This document shows, one piece after another, positions 7,962 through 16,209 of a DNA stretch of 64,000 nucleotides; position 1 is the stretch's first letter, and each line of letters begins with the position of its first letter. The notes below the pieces were generated by a model, which did no database searches, had not been told where the DNA came from, and worked only from the letters and a program-made list of their open reading frames with translations. The DNA comes from Falsochrobactrum ovis (GTDB lineage: Bacteria > Pseudomonadota > Alphaproteobacteria > Rhizobiales > Rhizobiaceae), in NCBI RefSeq assembly GCF_003259955.1, contig NZ_QLMK01000003.1, positions 1 to 64,000 of the forward strand, in the 5' to 3' direction. The translations under genes were made by a program, and so were the position numbers.

Positions 7962-9209
7962 ATGCGATCAGTAGATGCCATTGTTTTAGGTGCCGGTATC
8001 GTCGGCGTTTCCGCTGCGCTCCATTTGCAAGCTCGAGGTCGCTCGGTCTGTCTGATGGATCGCGGGGAGCCAGGGCAGGGCACCAGCTTCGGCAATGCTG
8101 GTTTGATTGAACGTTCAAGCGTCATACCATATTCATTTCCCCGCGGCTTTTTGAACTTGTTGCGCTATGGATTAAACCGGCGCACAGATCTGCGTTATGA
8201 TCCCCTTTATATTCCGCGTATCGCGCGTTGGCTTTTTCAGTACTGGCAAGAATCTTCACCAGAACGTTTGAAAATTGCTACCGACGCTATGCTGCCGCTC
8301 ATTGAAGCAAGTGTTCGGGAGCATGACGCTTTAATTGCACGGGCCGGTTGCGAACGGCTTGTTCGCTCTCAGGGGTGGATCGAAGTATTCCGTTCGAAAA
8401 GGCCCTTTGAAAAAGCGGTTGATCGTTTGCCGCAGCTTGAGCGGTTTAACCTCAATTACGAAGTGCTGGATGAAAACGCGTTGCAGCAGCGCGAACCTAC
8501 ATTAGGTCCGGTTTCAGGCGGGATCCATTGGCTGGACCCCAAAACCATTGTCAACCCTGGCGCGCTTGTCAAAGCCTATGCCGACTTGTTTTGTGCTGGT
8601 GGGGGAATATTCGTTCAAGGTGATGCCAAAACTCTCACCCAAAATGATGGATTCTGGCAGGTCACGAGTTTTGAAAAAGAAGTGATAAGCGCCCATCAAA
8701 TTGTGGTGGCGTTGGGTCCGCAATCAGATTTGGTGACCAAAAAGCTGGGATATTCGTTCCCACTGGGCATTAAGCGCGGGCATCACCAGCATTTTGAAAT
8801 GCAGGACGGAGCACGACTTGGTCATACGCTCGTGGATGAAGAGGCGGGATATGTTCTTGCCCCGATGGTGCAGGGCGTGCGGCTTTCAACTGGGATAGAA
8901 TTTGCTTCGCCCAATGCGGCGGCCAATCGTATCCAGTTGGCCCGAGCCGAGAAAATTGCGCGTCGGCTTCTACCGCAACTTGGTGCCGCAATTGAACCCA
9001 CCCCGTGGCTGGGACTGCGGCCATGCATGCCGGATATGAGGCCGGTGATAGGTCCGGCGCCGTCTCACGAAGGCGTTTGGTTTAATTTCGGTCATGCTCA
9101 CCATGGTTTGACCTTGGGTCCTGCAAGCGGACGATTGCTTGCTGAGATGATGACGGGTGAGCAAGTTTTTACCGATCCCACTCCCTATAAGGCCGAACGT
9201 TTTCTCTAA
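7962..9209 (+). CDS. FAD-dependent amino-acid oxidoreductase (DadA/D-amino-acid dehydrogenase type)
   Basis: The protein has 415 residues. The N-terminal AIVLGAGIVGVSAALHLQARG is a dinucleotide-binding fold for FAD. GTSFGNAGLI is the conserved second FAD loop of the DadA/glycine-oxidase group. The C-terminus has PWLGLRPCMPDMRPVIGPAP and GHAHHGLTLGPASGRL, the usual closing FAD-contact region. DadA-type enzymes oxidise D-amino acids to keto acids in the respiratory chain. The exact substrate is open, and L-pipecolate or hydroxyproline-type amines are alternatives. The GAGGGAAAC ribosome site fixes the start. It follows two basic-amino-acid binding proteins in the same direction, but a strong terminator separates them. 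Confidence 0.85.
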   Translation: MRSVDAIVLGAGIVGVSAALHLQARGRSVCLMDRGEPGQGTSFGNAGLIERSSVIPYSFPRGFLNLLRYGLNRRTDLRYDPLYIPRIARWLFQYWQESSPERLKIATDAMLPLIEASVREHDALIARAGCERLVRSQGWIEVFRSKRPFEKAVDRLPQLERFNLNYEVLDENALQQREPTLGPVSGGIHWLDPKTIVNPGALVKAYADLFCAGGGIFVQGDAKTLTQNDGFWQVTSFEKEVISAHQIVVALGPQSDLVTKKLGYSFPLGIKRGHHQHFEMQDGARLGHTLVDEEAGYVLAPMVQGVRLSTGIEFASPNAAANRIQLARAEKIARRLLPQLGAAIEPTPWLGLRPCMPDMRPVIGPAPSHEGVWFNFGHAHHGLTLGPASGRLLAEMMTGEQVFTDPTPYKAERFL

Positions 9210-9222
9210 TTATAACAATAAT

Positions 9223-10077
9223 CTAATCATGTATTTTAATATGGCGTTTTTCCAATCGCGAAATGCGCCATGAAGAAAAGAAAAATGCGACGATAAAGAT
9301 GATAGTCATGAGCATAACAATGGTAGGCGCAGGCGCACTATCGATTAAAAACGACAAATAAACTCCTATAAAGGAAGCAAAAATCGCAATTGCCGCCGAG
9401 ACTATCATCATGGTGCTGAATTTGCGTGTGAGCAGAAAAGCGATGGCACCGGGAGCAATCAACATTGCGATGGCCAGAATTATCCCGACAGCTTTCAATA
9501 CGCCCACAATGGTGAGAGAAATAAGACATAGTAGCCCATAGTGAAGAAGGCGCACCCGTAACCCGACCGCTTGCGCCTGGGCAGGGTCAAACGCATGCAG
9601 TAAAAACTCTCGCCATTTCAAAATCAGAATGGTTGCAGTAATGGCAGCGATTATACCAGTTTCAATCAGGTCTCGGCCGGTTATGCCAAGCATATCACCA
9701 AACAGAATATGATCGAGATGGACATCCGAAGGAAAAGCCACATAGAGCACCAAGCCCAGTCCAAACATGCCTGAAAAGACCACGCCTAAGACTGTATCTT
9801 GTTTTATTCGACTGTTTGCACTGAGAAATCCGGCGGATATAGCGCAAAACATGCCGGCAGCGAATGCGCCGATGGCCAGCGGGATGCCAGCAATATAGGC
9901 CAGCACAATTCCGGGTAAGACCGCATGGCTGATTGCATCGCCAATCAAAGACCAGCCTTTGAGAACCAAGAAGCAAGAAAGAAGCGATGTCGGTATCGCG
10001 ATAAGTAGCGATACGGCAAAAGCATATTGCATAAAGCCGAATTGAAACGGCATGATCAATTGTTCGAGCAAACTCAT
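9223..10077 (-). CDS. sitD: metal ABC transporter permease (SitD/MntD type)
   Basis: This 284-residue inner-membrane protein is of the ABC-3 (ZnuB/SitC) family. Repeated hydrophobic segments surround the family signature [23 protein letters not shown] near residues 40-62. It is the last gene of a four-gene operon, and its ATG overlaps the stop of the preceding permease gene by 4 bases. Two different permease genes in one operon are the hallmark of SitABCD/YfeABCD systems importing Mn2+ and Fe2+, whereas ZnuABC has a single permease. The metal itself cannot be decided from sequence. The tail is basic (RISRLEKRHIKIHD). Confidence 0.87.
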   Translation of the reverse strand: MSLLEQLIMPFQFGFMQYAFAVSLLIAIPTSLLSCFLVLKGWSLIGDAISHAVLPGIVLAYIAGIPLAIGAFAAGMFCAISAGFLSANSRIKQDTVLGVVFSGMFGLGLVLYVAFPSDVHLDHILFGDMLGITGRDLIETGIIAAITATILILKWREFLLHAFDPAQAQAVGLRVRLLHYGLLCLISLTIVGVLKAVGIILAIAMLIAPGAIAFLLTRKFSTMMIVSAAIAIFASFIGVYLSFLIDSAPAPTIVMLMTIIFIVAFFFSSWRISRLEKRHIKIHD

Positions 10078-10943
10078 GTCCTGCCTTTGCCTTCATCCAA
10101 TGCTGCGGCCGCTCTTTGGCGCGCCGCAAGCAATCCGTGTTTAGGCGCTAAACAAAATGCCACCAGGAAGATCAATGTTTGCAATACGACAATCACGCCA
10201 CCGGTCGCGCCATCGAGAAAATAGCTGACATAAGCGCCAACAAAGCTTGTGACGGAACCGATCAAAACGGCGATCCAGAGCAGCCGAGCGAAGCGATCAG
10301 TCAGTAGATAGGCAGTCGCGCCGGGTGTTACGACCATGCAAATCACCAAAAAAGCGCCGACCGTCTGCATTGCTGCCACTGTCGAGGCTGAAAGCAGGGT
10401 GAAAAACATGATTTTTAGGGCTGTTGGCCGCAAGCCAATTGATCGTGCATGGCTTTCATCAAAAAACACGACCATAAGATCCTTCCACTTTAAAAGCAGA
10501 AGTGTCAGCGATACAAAACCAATAAGCGCCAACTGAATTGTATCTTCCGGCGTGATTGCCAAGATATTTCCCAGCACAATGGTTTGTATGTTAATTGCGG
10601 TTGGCTGCAGCGATATCATAAAAAGGCCCAAGCCGAAAAAAGACGTAAATATCAAACCGATAATTGCGTCTTCTTTCAATTTGGTGCGCTGATTAAGAAA
10701 CAGCATAACCGCTGCCGCCAAACCGCCAGAGAAAAATGCGCCAATTGAAAAGGGCAGGCCAAGCATATAGGCCCCAGCAACGCCTGGGACGATGGAATGG
10801 GAAAGCGCATCTCCAATCAGCGACCAACCTTTTAGCATCAAATAGCCCGATAAAAACGCACAAACGCCACCCACGAGCGCCGACACCCACATGGCATTGA
10901 CCATGTAACTATAGCTAAAGGGCTCAAGCATAATCGACATCAC
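10074..10943 (-). CDS. sitC: metal ABC transporter permease (SitC/MntC type)
   Basis: The 289-residue ABC-3 family permease has [25 protein letters not shown] near residues 37-61 and about eight hydrophobic segments. It overlaps the ATPase gene upstream and the second permease downstream by 4 bases each, giving coupled translation. It is homologous to the neighbouring permease and probably forms a heterodimer with it. The C-terminus is long and Ala/Arg-rich ([17 protein letters not shown]) and presumably cytoplasmic. Confidence 0.87.
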   Translation of the reverse strand: MMSIMLEPFSYSYMVNAMWVSALVGGVCAFLSGYLMLKGWSLIGDALSHSIVPGVAGAYMLGLPFSIGAFFSGGLAAAVMLFLNQRTKLKEDAIIGLIFTSFFGLGLFMISLQPTAINIQTIVLGNILAITPEDTIQLALIGFVSLTLLLLKWKDLMVVFFDESHARSIGLRPTALKIMFFTLLSASTVAAMQTVGAFLVICMVVTPGATAYLLTDRFARLLWIAVLIGSVTSFVGAYVSYFLDGATGGVIVVLQTLIFLVAFCLAPKHGLLAARQRAAAALDEGKGRT

Positions 10944-11821
10944 TGCTCACCGATGGGTTGAACGGCAGAAGAGGGCGCAGAAAATTCACGATCAATGCCG
11001 CTGGCCATAGATGTTTTTGCTGCCGTTACATTATCAAGCACAAGGTGGCGCAGCACGCCTCCAAATGTCCGTTCCAAATTGGCTTGCGTGAAAATCTCTT
11101 TGGTCGGGCCATAAGCCAGGACCGTATGTTTTAGCAGAACTGTACGGTCGCAAAACTCAGGAACGCTTCCTAAATTGTGGGTGGATACGAGCATGACCCG
11201 ACCTTCGTCGCGCATACCACGCAACAGGGTGATAATGGTTTCTTCGGTTTTGACATCAACTCCCGTAAACGGTTCATCTAGCAGAATAACCCGGCCATCT
11301 TGAGCAAGAGCCCGTGCCAGAAACACCCGCTTTTTCTGACCACCGGAAAGTTCTCCAATCTGGCGTTTACGAAATTCCCACATATTGACACGGCGCAAGG
11401 CACTTTCGACCGCTTCATGATCACTACGATGAGGCAGTCGGAGAAAACCCATATGACCATAACGTCCCATCATCACGACATCTTCGACGAGAACGGGAAA
11501 ATTCCAGTCTACATCTTCACTCTGGGGCACGTAAGCTACAAGGTTTTTCTTAAGAGCTTCGCTGACCGGTAGGCCCAAAATAGAAATATCCCCTTTGGCC
11601 AGCCGCACGAAACCCATAATCGCTTTGAATAAGGTCGATTTGCCCGAGCCATTGACCCCAACCAAAGCGGTTATAGTGCCTGTCGGTATGGAAAAACTCG
11701 CCTTATGCAATGCTGTATGGCCATTACGATAGGTCACAGTGGCATCGTGAACAGCCAGCCCCTCCGCTCGGCTGAAAAGCTCGGTGTCAGTCTTTTTGTC
11801 TTCATTAACGAGCATGTTCAT
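10940..11821 (-). CDS. sitB: metal ABC transporter ATP-binding protein (SitB type)
   Basis: This 293-residue ATPase has Walker [10 protein letters not shown] near residues 54-62, [12 protein letters not shown] (the WNFP after the Q-loop is typical of Mn/Fe/Zn importers), signature LSGGQKKR and Walker [13 protein letters not shown]. About 45 residues beyond the ATPase core form a poorly conserved tail. It overlaps the binding-protein gene and the first permease gene by 4 bases. It powers import of divalent metal from the periplasm. Confidence 0.9.
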   Translation of the reverse strand: MNMLVNEDKKTDTELFSRAEGLAVHDATVTYRNGHTALHKASFSIPTGTITALVGVNGSGKSTLFKAIMGFVRLAKGDISILGLPVSEALKKNLVAYVPQSEDVDWNFPVLVEDVVMMGRYGHMGFLRLPHRSDHEAVESALRRVNMWEFRKRQIGELSGGQKKRVFLARALAQDGRVILLDEPFTGVDVKTEETIITLLRGMRDEGRVMLVSTHNLGSVPEFCDRTVLLKHTVLAYGPTKEIFTQANLERTFGGVLRHLVLDNVTAAKTSMASGIDREFSAPSSAVQPIGEQ

Positions 11822-12723
11822 TGTGTAAGGCCTTTGGCGATGGTGCTTGTGGTTACGCGCAAAAGATCAAGATATGTGGGAACTGGACCATCGGGTTCTG
11901 ATAAGGAATCTACATAGAGCACGCCTGCATAATTGGCGCCCGTCTCGCGCGCCACTTGCTCGGCTGGGGCTGCTGAAACTGTGCTTTCTGAGAAAACCGC
12001 AGGAATATTATGCTTCCTCACACTGTCGATGACCGTGCGCACTTGCTGAGGAGTGCCCTGTTGATCCGCATTAATCGGCCAAAGATAAAGTTCCTTCAGC
12101 CCAAAATCGCGTGCAAGGTAAGAAAATGCACCTTCGCTGGTAACGAGCCAGCGTTTTTCTTCCGGTATTTTAGAGAGTTCTTTCTCAATCGGTTCTATCG
12201 TGGCGGCTAATTGCGCCTTATAGGTTTCAGCGTTCGCCTTATAGGTTTCAGCATTATCTGGATCATATTTGATCAAAGCGTCGCGAATATTATCAATATA
12301 AATCAAAGCAGAACTAGGTGACATCCAAGCATGCGGATTTGGTTTTCCGCTATAGGGACCATCGCTAATGTCAATTGGATTCACACCTTCCGACACAATC
12401 ACGCTGGGCACATCATTCAACCGAGAGAAGAACTTTTCAAACCAACGCTCAAGCCCTAGACCATTCCATAATATGAGATTTGCATCCTGCGCTTTTAGAA
12501 TATCACGCGGTGTCGGCTGGTAGCCGTGAATCTCAGCGCCTGGCTTGGTGATGGAATCAACCGTTGCGGCATCACCCGCAACATTGCGCGCAATATCCGC
12601 TATCACCGTGAATGTTGTGACCACTTTCAACTTATCTGCTGCAAGGCAATTGCTGGCAGCAAGGCTCACCAACACGCCGCTTACCAGACTTATTTTTGCT
12701 AAATGCTTCAAAAACCGCAGCAT
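11818..12723 (-). CDS. sitA: metal ABC transporter substrate-binding protein (SitA type)
   Basis: The protein has 301 residues with a signal peptide ending near residue 28. It is a cluster A-I metal-binding protein. The four expected ligands are visible: His in IHGYQPTP, His in NPHAWMSP, Glu in TSEGAFSYL and Asp in YVDSLSEP. The short loop lacks the His-rich stretch of ZnuA, which favours Mn2+/Fe2+ over Zn2+. The start is supported by an AAGGAG site at 12729-12734. It is the first gene of the sit operon. A perfect palindrome lies against the ribosome site and probably gives metal-responsive control. Confidence 0.9.
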   Translation of the reverse strand: MLRFLKHLAKISLVSGVLVSLAASNCLAADKLKVVTTFTVIADIARNVAGDAATVDSITKPGAEIHGYQPTPRDILKAQDANLILWNGLGLERWFEKFFSRLNDVPSVIVSEGVNPIDISDGPYSGKPNPHAWMSPSSALIYIDNIRDALIKYDPDNAETYKANAETYKAQLAATIEPIEKELSKIPEEKRWLVTSEGAFSYLARDFGLKELYLWPINADQQGTPQQVRTVIDSVRKHNIPAVFSESTVSAAPAEQVARETGANYAGVLYVDSLSEPDGPVPTYLDLLRVTTSTIAKGLTQ

Positions 12724-12734
12724 ACTTACTCCTT

Positions 12735-12753
12735 ATTGCGAATGGATCGCAAT
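12735..12753. promoter_or_regulatory. candidate metal-regulator operator (Fur/Mur-like) of sitABCD
   Basis: ATTGCGA and TCGCAAT flank the 5-bp spacer ATGGA, forming a 19-bp perfect dyad. It touches the ribosome site of sitA, and the overlapping GCAATTGC and a further TTGCAATT at 12781-12788 continue the pattern. Rhizobial Mur sites upstream of sit genes are built of TGCAAT-like repeats, so Mur or another Fur-family repressor is the likely reader. Confidence 0.5.
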
Positions 12754-12997
12754 TGCATAAATGGCATAGTATGAATGATTTTGCAATTATGTCTGGAAAA
12801 TTATATTTCAGATTGTTATTTATTTTTTGATACACGTATAAATTGTAATTGTGAATTTTTCTGTGTAGTCTGGGCAGTGGCGCACCACCGTTGCATGCCT
12901 CAAGAGCAATAGCACAGGAGAATTTAGGGGAGCCTGGAGCGGCGGATATATCAGCGTCCAGAATTTATACTGTTTTCATTTTTGACCGGGGGTATCA

Positions 12998-13900
12998 ATG
13001 ATTTTAATGATGCAAAGTCACAAATCCGATGATGCAGGCGTGTTTTTGGGAGGTAAAGACACGGGAGAAGACACAATTCTTGTCCAAGCGGTCGGGCCGT
13101 TCCGAACTGGACTTTCGCCAGCTGGATTGGAGGTGTGCGTTCCTCAAAAAGCGTTAGCGCTCATATTGCTTGAGCCCATTCGGCAATTGCGGTGGAGCAG
13201 CAGTGACGAGGCGGACAATTGCGCAAGCTGCGCTGCGGAAACAGTGTTTTACATTCCCGCAAATCACAGCATAGCGTTCACGTGGCCGGAATCCGTTCAA
13301 TTTTTATCCGTCACCATCGACGAGGGGTTCGTTGTCGGAGGCAAAGCAGATCATACACATTCTCGAGAAGGAGAAAAACCTGATAATATTGTCCGGTTCA
13401 CTAGTAAACAATGCCTGCAAATGAGTCAGATCATCACGCAGCAATTGCAAGAAGGCGAAACGGAAGAATCAAATTATCTCTGGTCGCTGCATTCGGTGCT
13501 GGTCAATCTTGTTATCAAAAATGCTGTATATGCTCAAAATGTGGGCGGAACCCAGTCAGGTTTGAGTGCATATGCTTGCGGACAAATCGAAGCATATCTC
13601 AAAGAAAATTTTCGCAAGCCGGTTTCTGTACCAGATATGGCAAATATGCTTGGGATTTCGGCCGGACATTTCGCGACCTGCTTTCGCGAAAGTTTCGGGC
13701 AGACTCCCCATCAATATTTGACGCGGTTACGTTTAGACGAAGCAGAAAGATGCCTACGTGAAACCGATATGCCGATCAGTGAAATAGCGGCGCGCTTGAG
13801 TTTCTCGAGTCAAAGTCATCTGACAACCGCGTTGCGAAAATACCGGCATTTAACGCCTGGCGAAATCCGTCGACGCGGTAAACAACGTTCAAGACGATAA
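12998..13900 (+). CDS. AraC-family transcriptional regulator
   Basis: This 300-residue protein has a C-terminal double helix-turn-helix domain: VSVPDMANMLGISAGHFATCFRESFGQTPHQYL, then a second helix pair ending in the AraC signature SQSHLTTALRKYRHLTPGEIRR. The N-terminal 190 residues are an unassigned sensor part with a cysteine cluster (CASCAAETVFYIP) and His residues. The start at 12998 has GGGGG six bases upstream. It is divergent from sitABCD across a 274-bp intergenic region, so a role in metal or siderophore response is possible but not shown. A hairpin at 13931-13965 follows. Confidence 0.88.
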   Translation: MILMMQSHKSDDAGVFLGGKDTGEDTILVQAVGPFRTGLSPAGLEVCVPQKALALILLEPIRQLRWSSSDEADNCASCAAETVFYIPANHSIAFTWPESVQFLSVTIDEGFVVGGKADHTHSREGEKPDNIVRFTSKQCLQMSQIITQQLQEGETEESNYLWSLHSVLVNLVIKNAVYAQNVGGTQSGLSAYACGQIEAYLKENFRKPVSVPDMANMLGISAGHFATCFRESFGQTPHQYLTRLRLDEAERCLRETDMPISEIAARLSFSSQSHLTTALRKYRHLTPGEIRRRGKQRSRR

Positions 13901-13930
13901 CTTAACCAAAACTCATTGTCAGGGGGCATA

Positions 13931-13965
13931 ATGCGGCCTGCTTCGACCGTGCTAGCAGGCCGCAT
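13931..13965. terminator. hairpin downstream of the AraC gene
   Basis: ATGCGGCCTGCT at 13931-13942 pairs perfectly with AGCAGGCCGCAT at 13954-13965 around an 11-base loop. No T-run follows, so it may act as a transcript end-stabiliser or a rho-linked terminator rather than a classical intrinsic one. Confidence 0.55.
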
Positions 13966-14092
13966 GGCTCTATCTGTGCTAAATTATGACAGTTTTACGT
14001 GCATTTATTGACTATGCTTGCTCCAGCATTTGTTCACTGATAATGTTAGTATCAATATTATAAGTGTAAGATTCCTCACAATCCGTATCGAG

Positions 14093-15271
14093 ATGCATGT
14101 TCCGCCCAATCCGTTAATCCTTCTCGGGCCAAGTATATTGCTTGTTTTTGCAATATGCTTTCTCGCGTTCTGGATTTCCGATAAAAGGCATCTCCATCTG
14201 CTTTTCTTTGCAATTGCGGGTTTTCTTTTTTGTATCGGATCGCTTGTCCAGATGCTGAACTTTCCGGCTGATGGAGGCATAAATGCGATTCTTTCGGCGT
14301 TTTTCTACACATTGAGCGTTTTGCTCGTATGCGATGGGCTACTCCAGCGCAGTACTAAGAAAATGCCTTTATTCGCTTATCTAGTTATCACGTCGATTAT
14401 CTTATGCGGCATAGCCTATTATTATTACCACGATAGAGATCTTACCCTTCGCATTTATGTGCTGAATTATGGGTTCGGGCTGATATTCCTCTATAGTTTG
14501 CTAAATCTGCTTTCATTGCGCCGCGGCATCTTTACTGAAAAATTGCTTTTTTGGTTGCTGGCGGCATTTACAGCGCAGTTTTTTGTTCGCACGGCCTTAA
14601 CCTCCCATGGGATTCCCAGCGACGGAGTTGAGTTCTCTACTTCAATCTTTTGGCTTACATTGCAGTTTTCATTAGCAATATTGGGTGTCGCATTCTCACT
14701 CGCGCTTCTAGCGGTGGTAGTAAGCGATAAAATGTTTACGCTAGAACAAGAAAGAGCCGTTGATCCTTTAACTAATTTGTTAAATCGGCGAGGTTTTACT
14801 GAACAAGCGGAAAAGCTGCTATCGGACGAAGCAGAAACCCCAATCAGTTTGCTTCAACTTGACATTGATTATTTTAAGTCAATCAATGATACATTCGGTC
14901 ATCCGGTCGGAGACTGTGTTTTAACAAGTGTAGCACAAATCATTTCAAAAGTTTCAGGTCCGTCTGCCATTTGCGCACGAATGGGCGGCGAAGAATTCTC
15001 GGTTCTGGTTCCCCGAACCGGACCGGCCAACGCCTTCCGCTTGGCAGATAAAATCCGCCGAGCCGTAAAAGAAACTCATTATACGGTACTACCCGCAAAA
15101 CGAAAGATAACGGTGAGTATCGGTGTCGCGACGGCCAAACCTCACTTCACTCTCGACCGTCTGCTACTGGTCGCCGATAATGCCCTTTATGCAGCCAAAC
15201 GCTCTGGTAGAGATCGAATTGAATCCACGTCCGAAACTGTTTCTAAACGACGCGAGATTGCAACCTATTGA
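14093..15271 (+). CDS. membrane-anchored diguanylate cyclase (GGDEF)
   Basis: The protein has 392 residues. The N-terminal ~220 residues form six or seven hydrophobic segments with few charges, a membrane sensor of unassigned type. The C-terminal GGDEF domain starts at DPLTNLLNRRGF and carries LDIDYFKSINDTFGHPVGD and the active-site GGEEF at about residues 298-302. An intact GGEEF predicts c-di-GMP synthesis. The RxxD inhibitory site normally five residues before it is absent (GPSA instead), so product inhibition is probably lost. The ATG at 14093 is preferred over an upstream in-frame TTG at 14018, though its ribosome site is weak. It is followed after 80 bases by otsB. Confidence 0.85.
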   Translation: MHVPPNPLILLGPSILLVFAICFLAFWISDKRHLHLLFFAIAGFLFCIGSLVQMLNFPADGGINAILSAFFYTLSVLLVCDGLLQRSTKKMPLFAYLVITSIILCGIAYYYYHDRDLTLRIYVLNYGFGLIFLYSLLNLLSLRRGIFTEKLLFWLLAAFTAQFFVRTALTSHGIPSDGVEFSTSIFWLTLQFSLAILGVAFSLALLAVVVSDKMFTLEQERAVDPLTNLLNRRGFTEQAEKLLSDEAETPISLLQLDIDYFKSINDTFGHPVGDCVLTSVAQIISKVSGPSAICARMGGEEFSVLVPRTGPANAFRLADKIRRAVKETHYTVLPAKRKITVSIGVATAKPHFTLDRLLLVADNALYAAKRSGRDRIESTSETVSKRREIATY

Positions 15272-15351
15272 CGATAAACCCGTAAATTATTTGATAAATT
15301 CCTGCGGCGCCAAAGGTTGAAAATTCCCAAGCGTGCCATAGTTCCACATCT

Positions 15352-16209
15352 ATGCAGCAGAAAGATTCAAACGGCGTCGTCTCCGAGCAATATAAAAACG
15401 ATACAATTTTACTTCCTGAAATCGAGCTTTTGGAACCATCCAAAAGCACCAATTTTCGGCATTTGGCAGAGTTCAAGCATTGCGCTTTTTTCCTCGACTT
15501 AGATGGGACACTGTTAGACATTGCGCCTTCTCCGAGCGAAGTGAAATTAGAATCGGGCTTACGGGAAACACTTATTGAGCTCGATAAACATACGAGTGGT
15601 GCGCTCGCCATCGTGTCCGGAAGATCGGTTGGCTTTATCGATCAGCTATTTTCTGATTATCAATTTTCGGCCGCGGGCCTTCACGGGGCAGAAATCCGAT
15701 TAGCGCGATCAGGGGTAGCGGAGAGGGCGGTTCGGGAAGTCACCGCCGACGATCTGGCTCTATTTGAACATGCACGCGCATTTGCGCAGCAGTCCGCCCA
15801 TAAATTTCGCGGAGTGGTTTTTGAAGATAAGGGCAAGGCATTTGCTCTGCATTATCGGCAGGCACGAAATCTGGAGCCTGTCGTAAAGCAGCTCATGAGA
15901 ACAGCTTCAGAGCTTGCTGGCACAAACTATGCCATTCAAGAAGGAAAGTTTGTTGTCGAATTAAAGCCTTTTGGAGCTGATAAAGGCTCCGCACTAAGAC
16001 AGATAATGCGGCACGAGCCTTTTGCGGGCAAATATCCGATAGCTGCTGGCGACGACATCACAGACGAAACAATGTTCATTGCGGCCAATGAAATGGGCGG
16101 CGTGGGATTACGCGTCGGCCCGTTACCGGTGGGTCGAAAGACCAATGCTATTGCGTTAGCAGCTTCACCTGCATTGTTTCGTCACTGGATAAGGAGCCTC
16201 ACAAAATGA
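15352..16209 (+). CDS. otsB: trehalose-6-phosphate phosphatase
   Basis: The 285-residue product is a HAD-superfamily phosphatase converting trehalose 6-phosphate to trehalose. Motif 1 DLDGTLLD lies at residues 49-56 with the nucleophile Asp49, followed by VSGR, LHGAEIR, ELKPFGADKGSAL (Lys of motif 3) and AAGDDITDETMF (motif 4). Length and motif order are normal. The ribosome site is poor, so the start is less certain; an N-terminal tail of 40 residues before the domain may be partly untranslated. Its TGA overlaps the ATG of the GH15 gene (ATGA), making it the first gene of a tightly coupled trehalose operon. Confidence 0.92.
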   Translation: MQQKDSNGVVSEQYKNDTILLPEIELLEPSKSTNFRHLAEFKHCAFFLDLDGTLLDIAPSPSEVKLESGLRETLIELDKHTSGALAIVSGRSVGFIDQLFSDYQFSAAGLHGAEIRLARSGVAERAVREVTADDLALFEHARAFAQQSAHKFRGVVFEDKGKAFALHYRQARNLEPVVKQLMRTASELAGTNYAIQEGKFVVELKPFGADKGSALRQIMRHEPFAGKYPIAAGDDITDETMFIAANEMGGVGLRVGPLPVGRKTNAIALAASPALFRHWIRSLTK

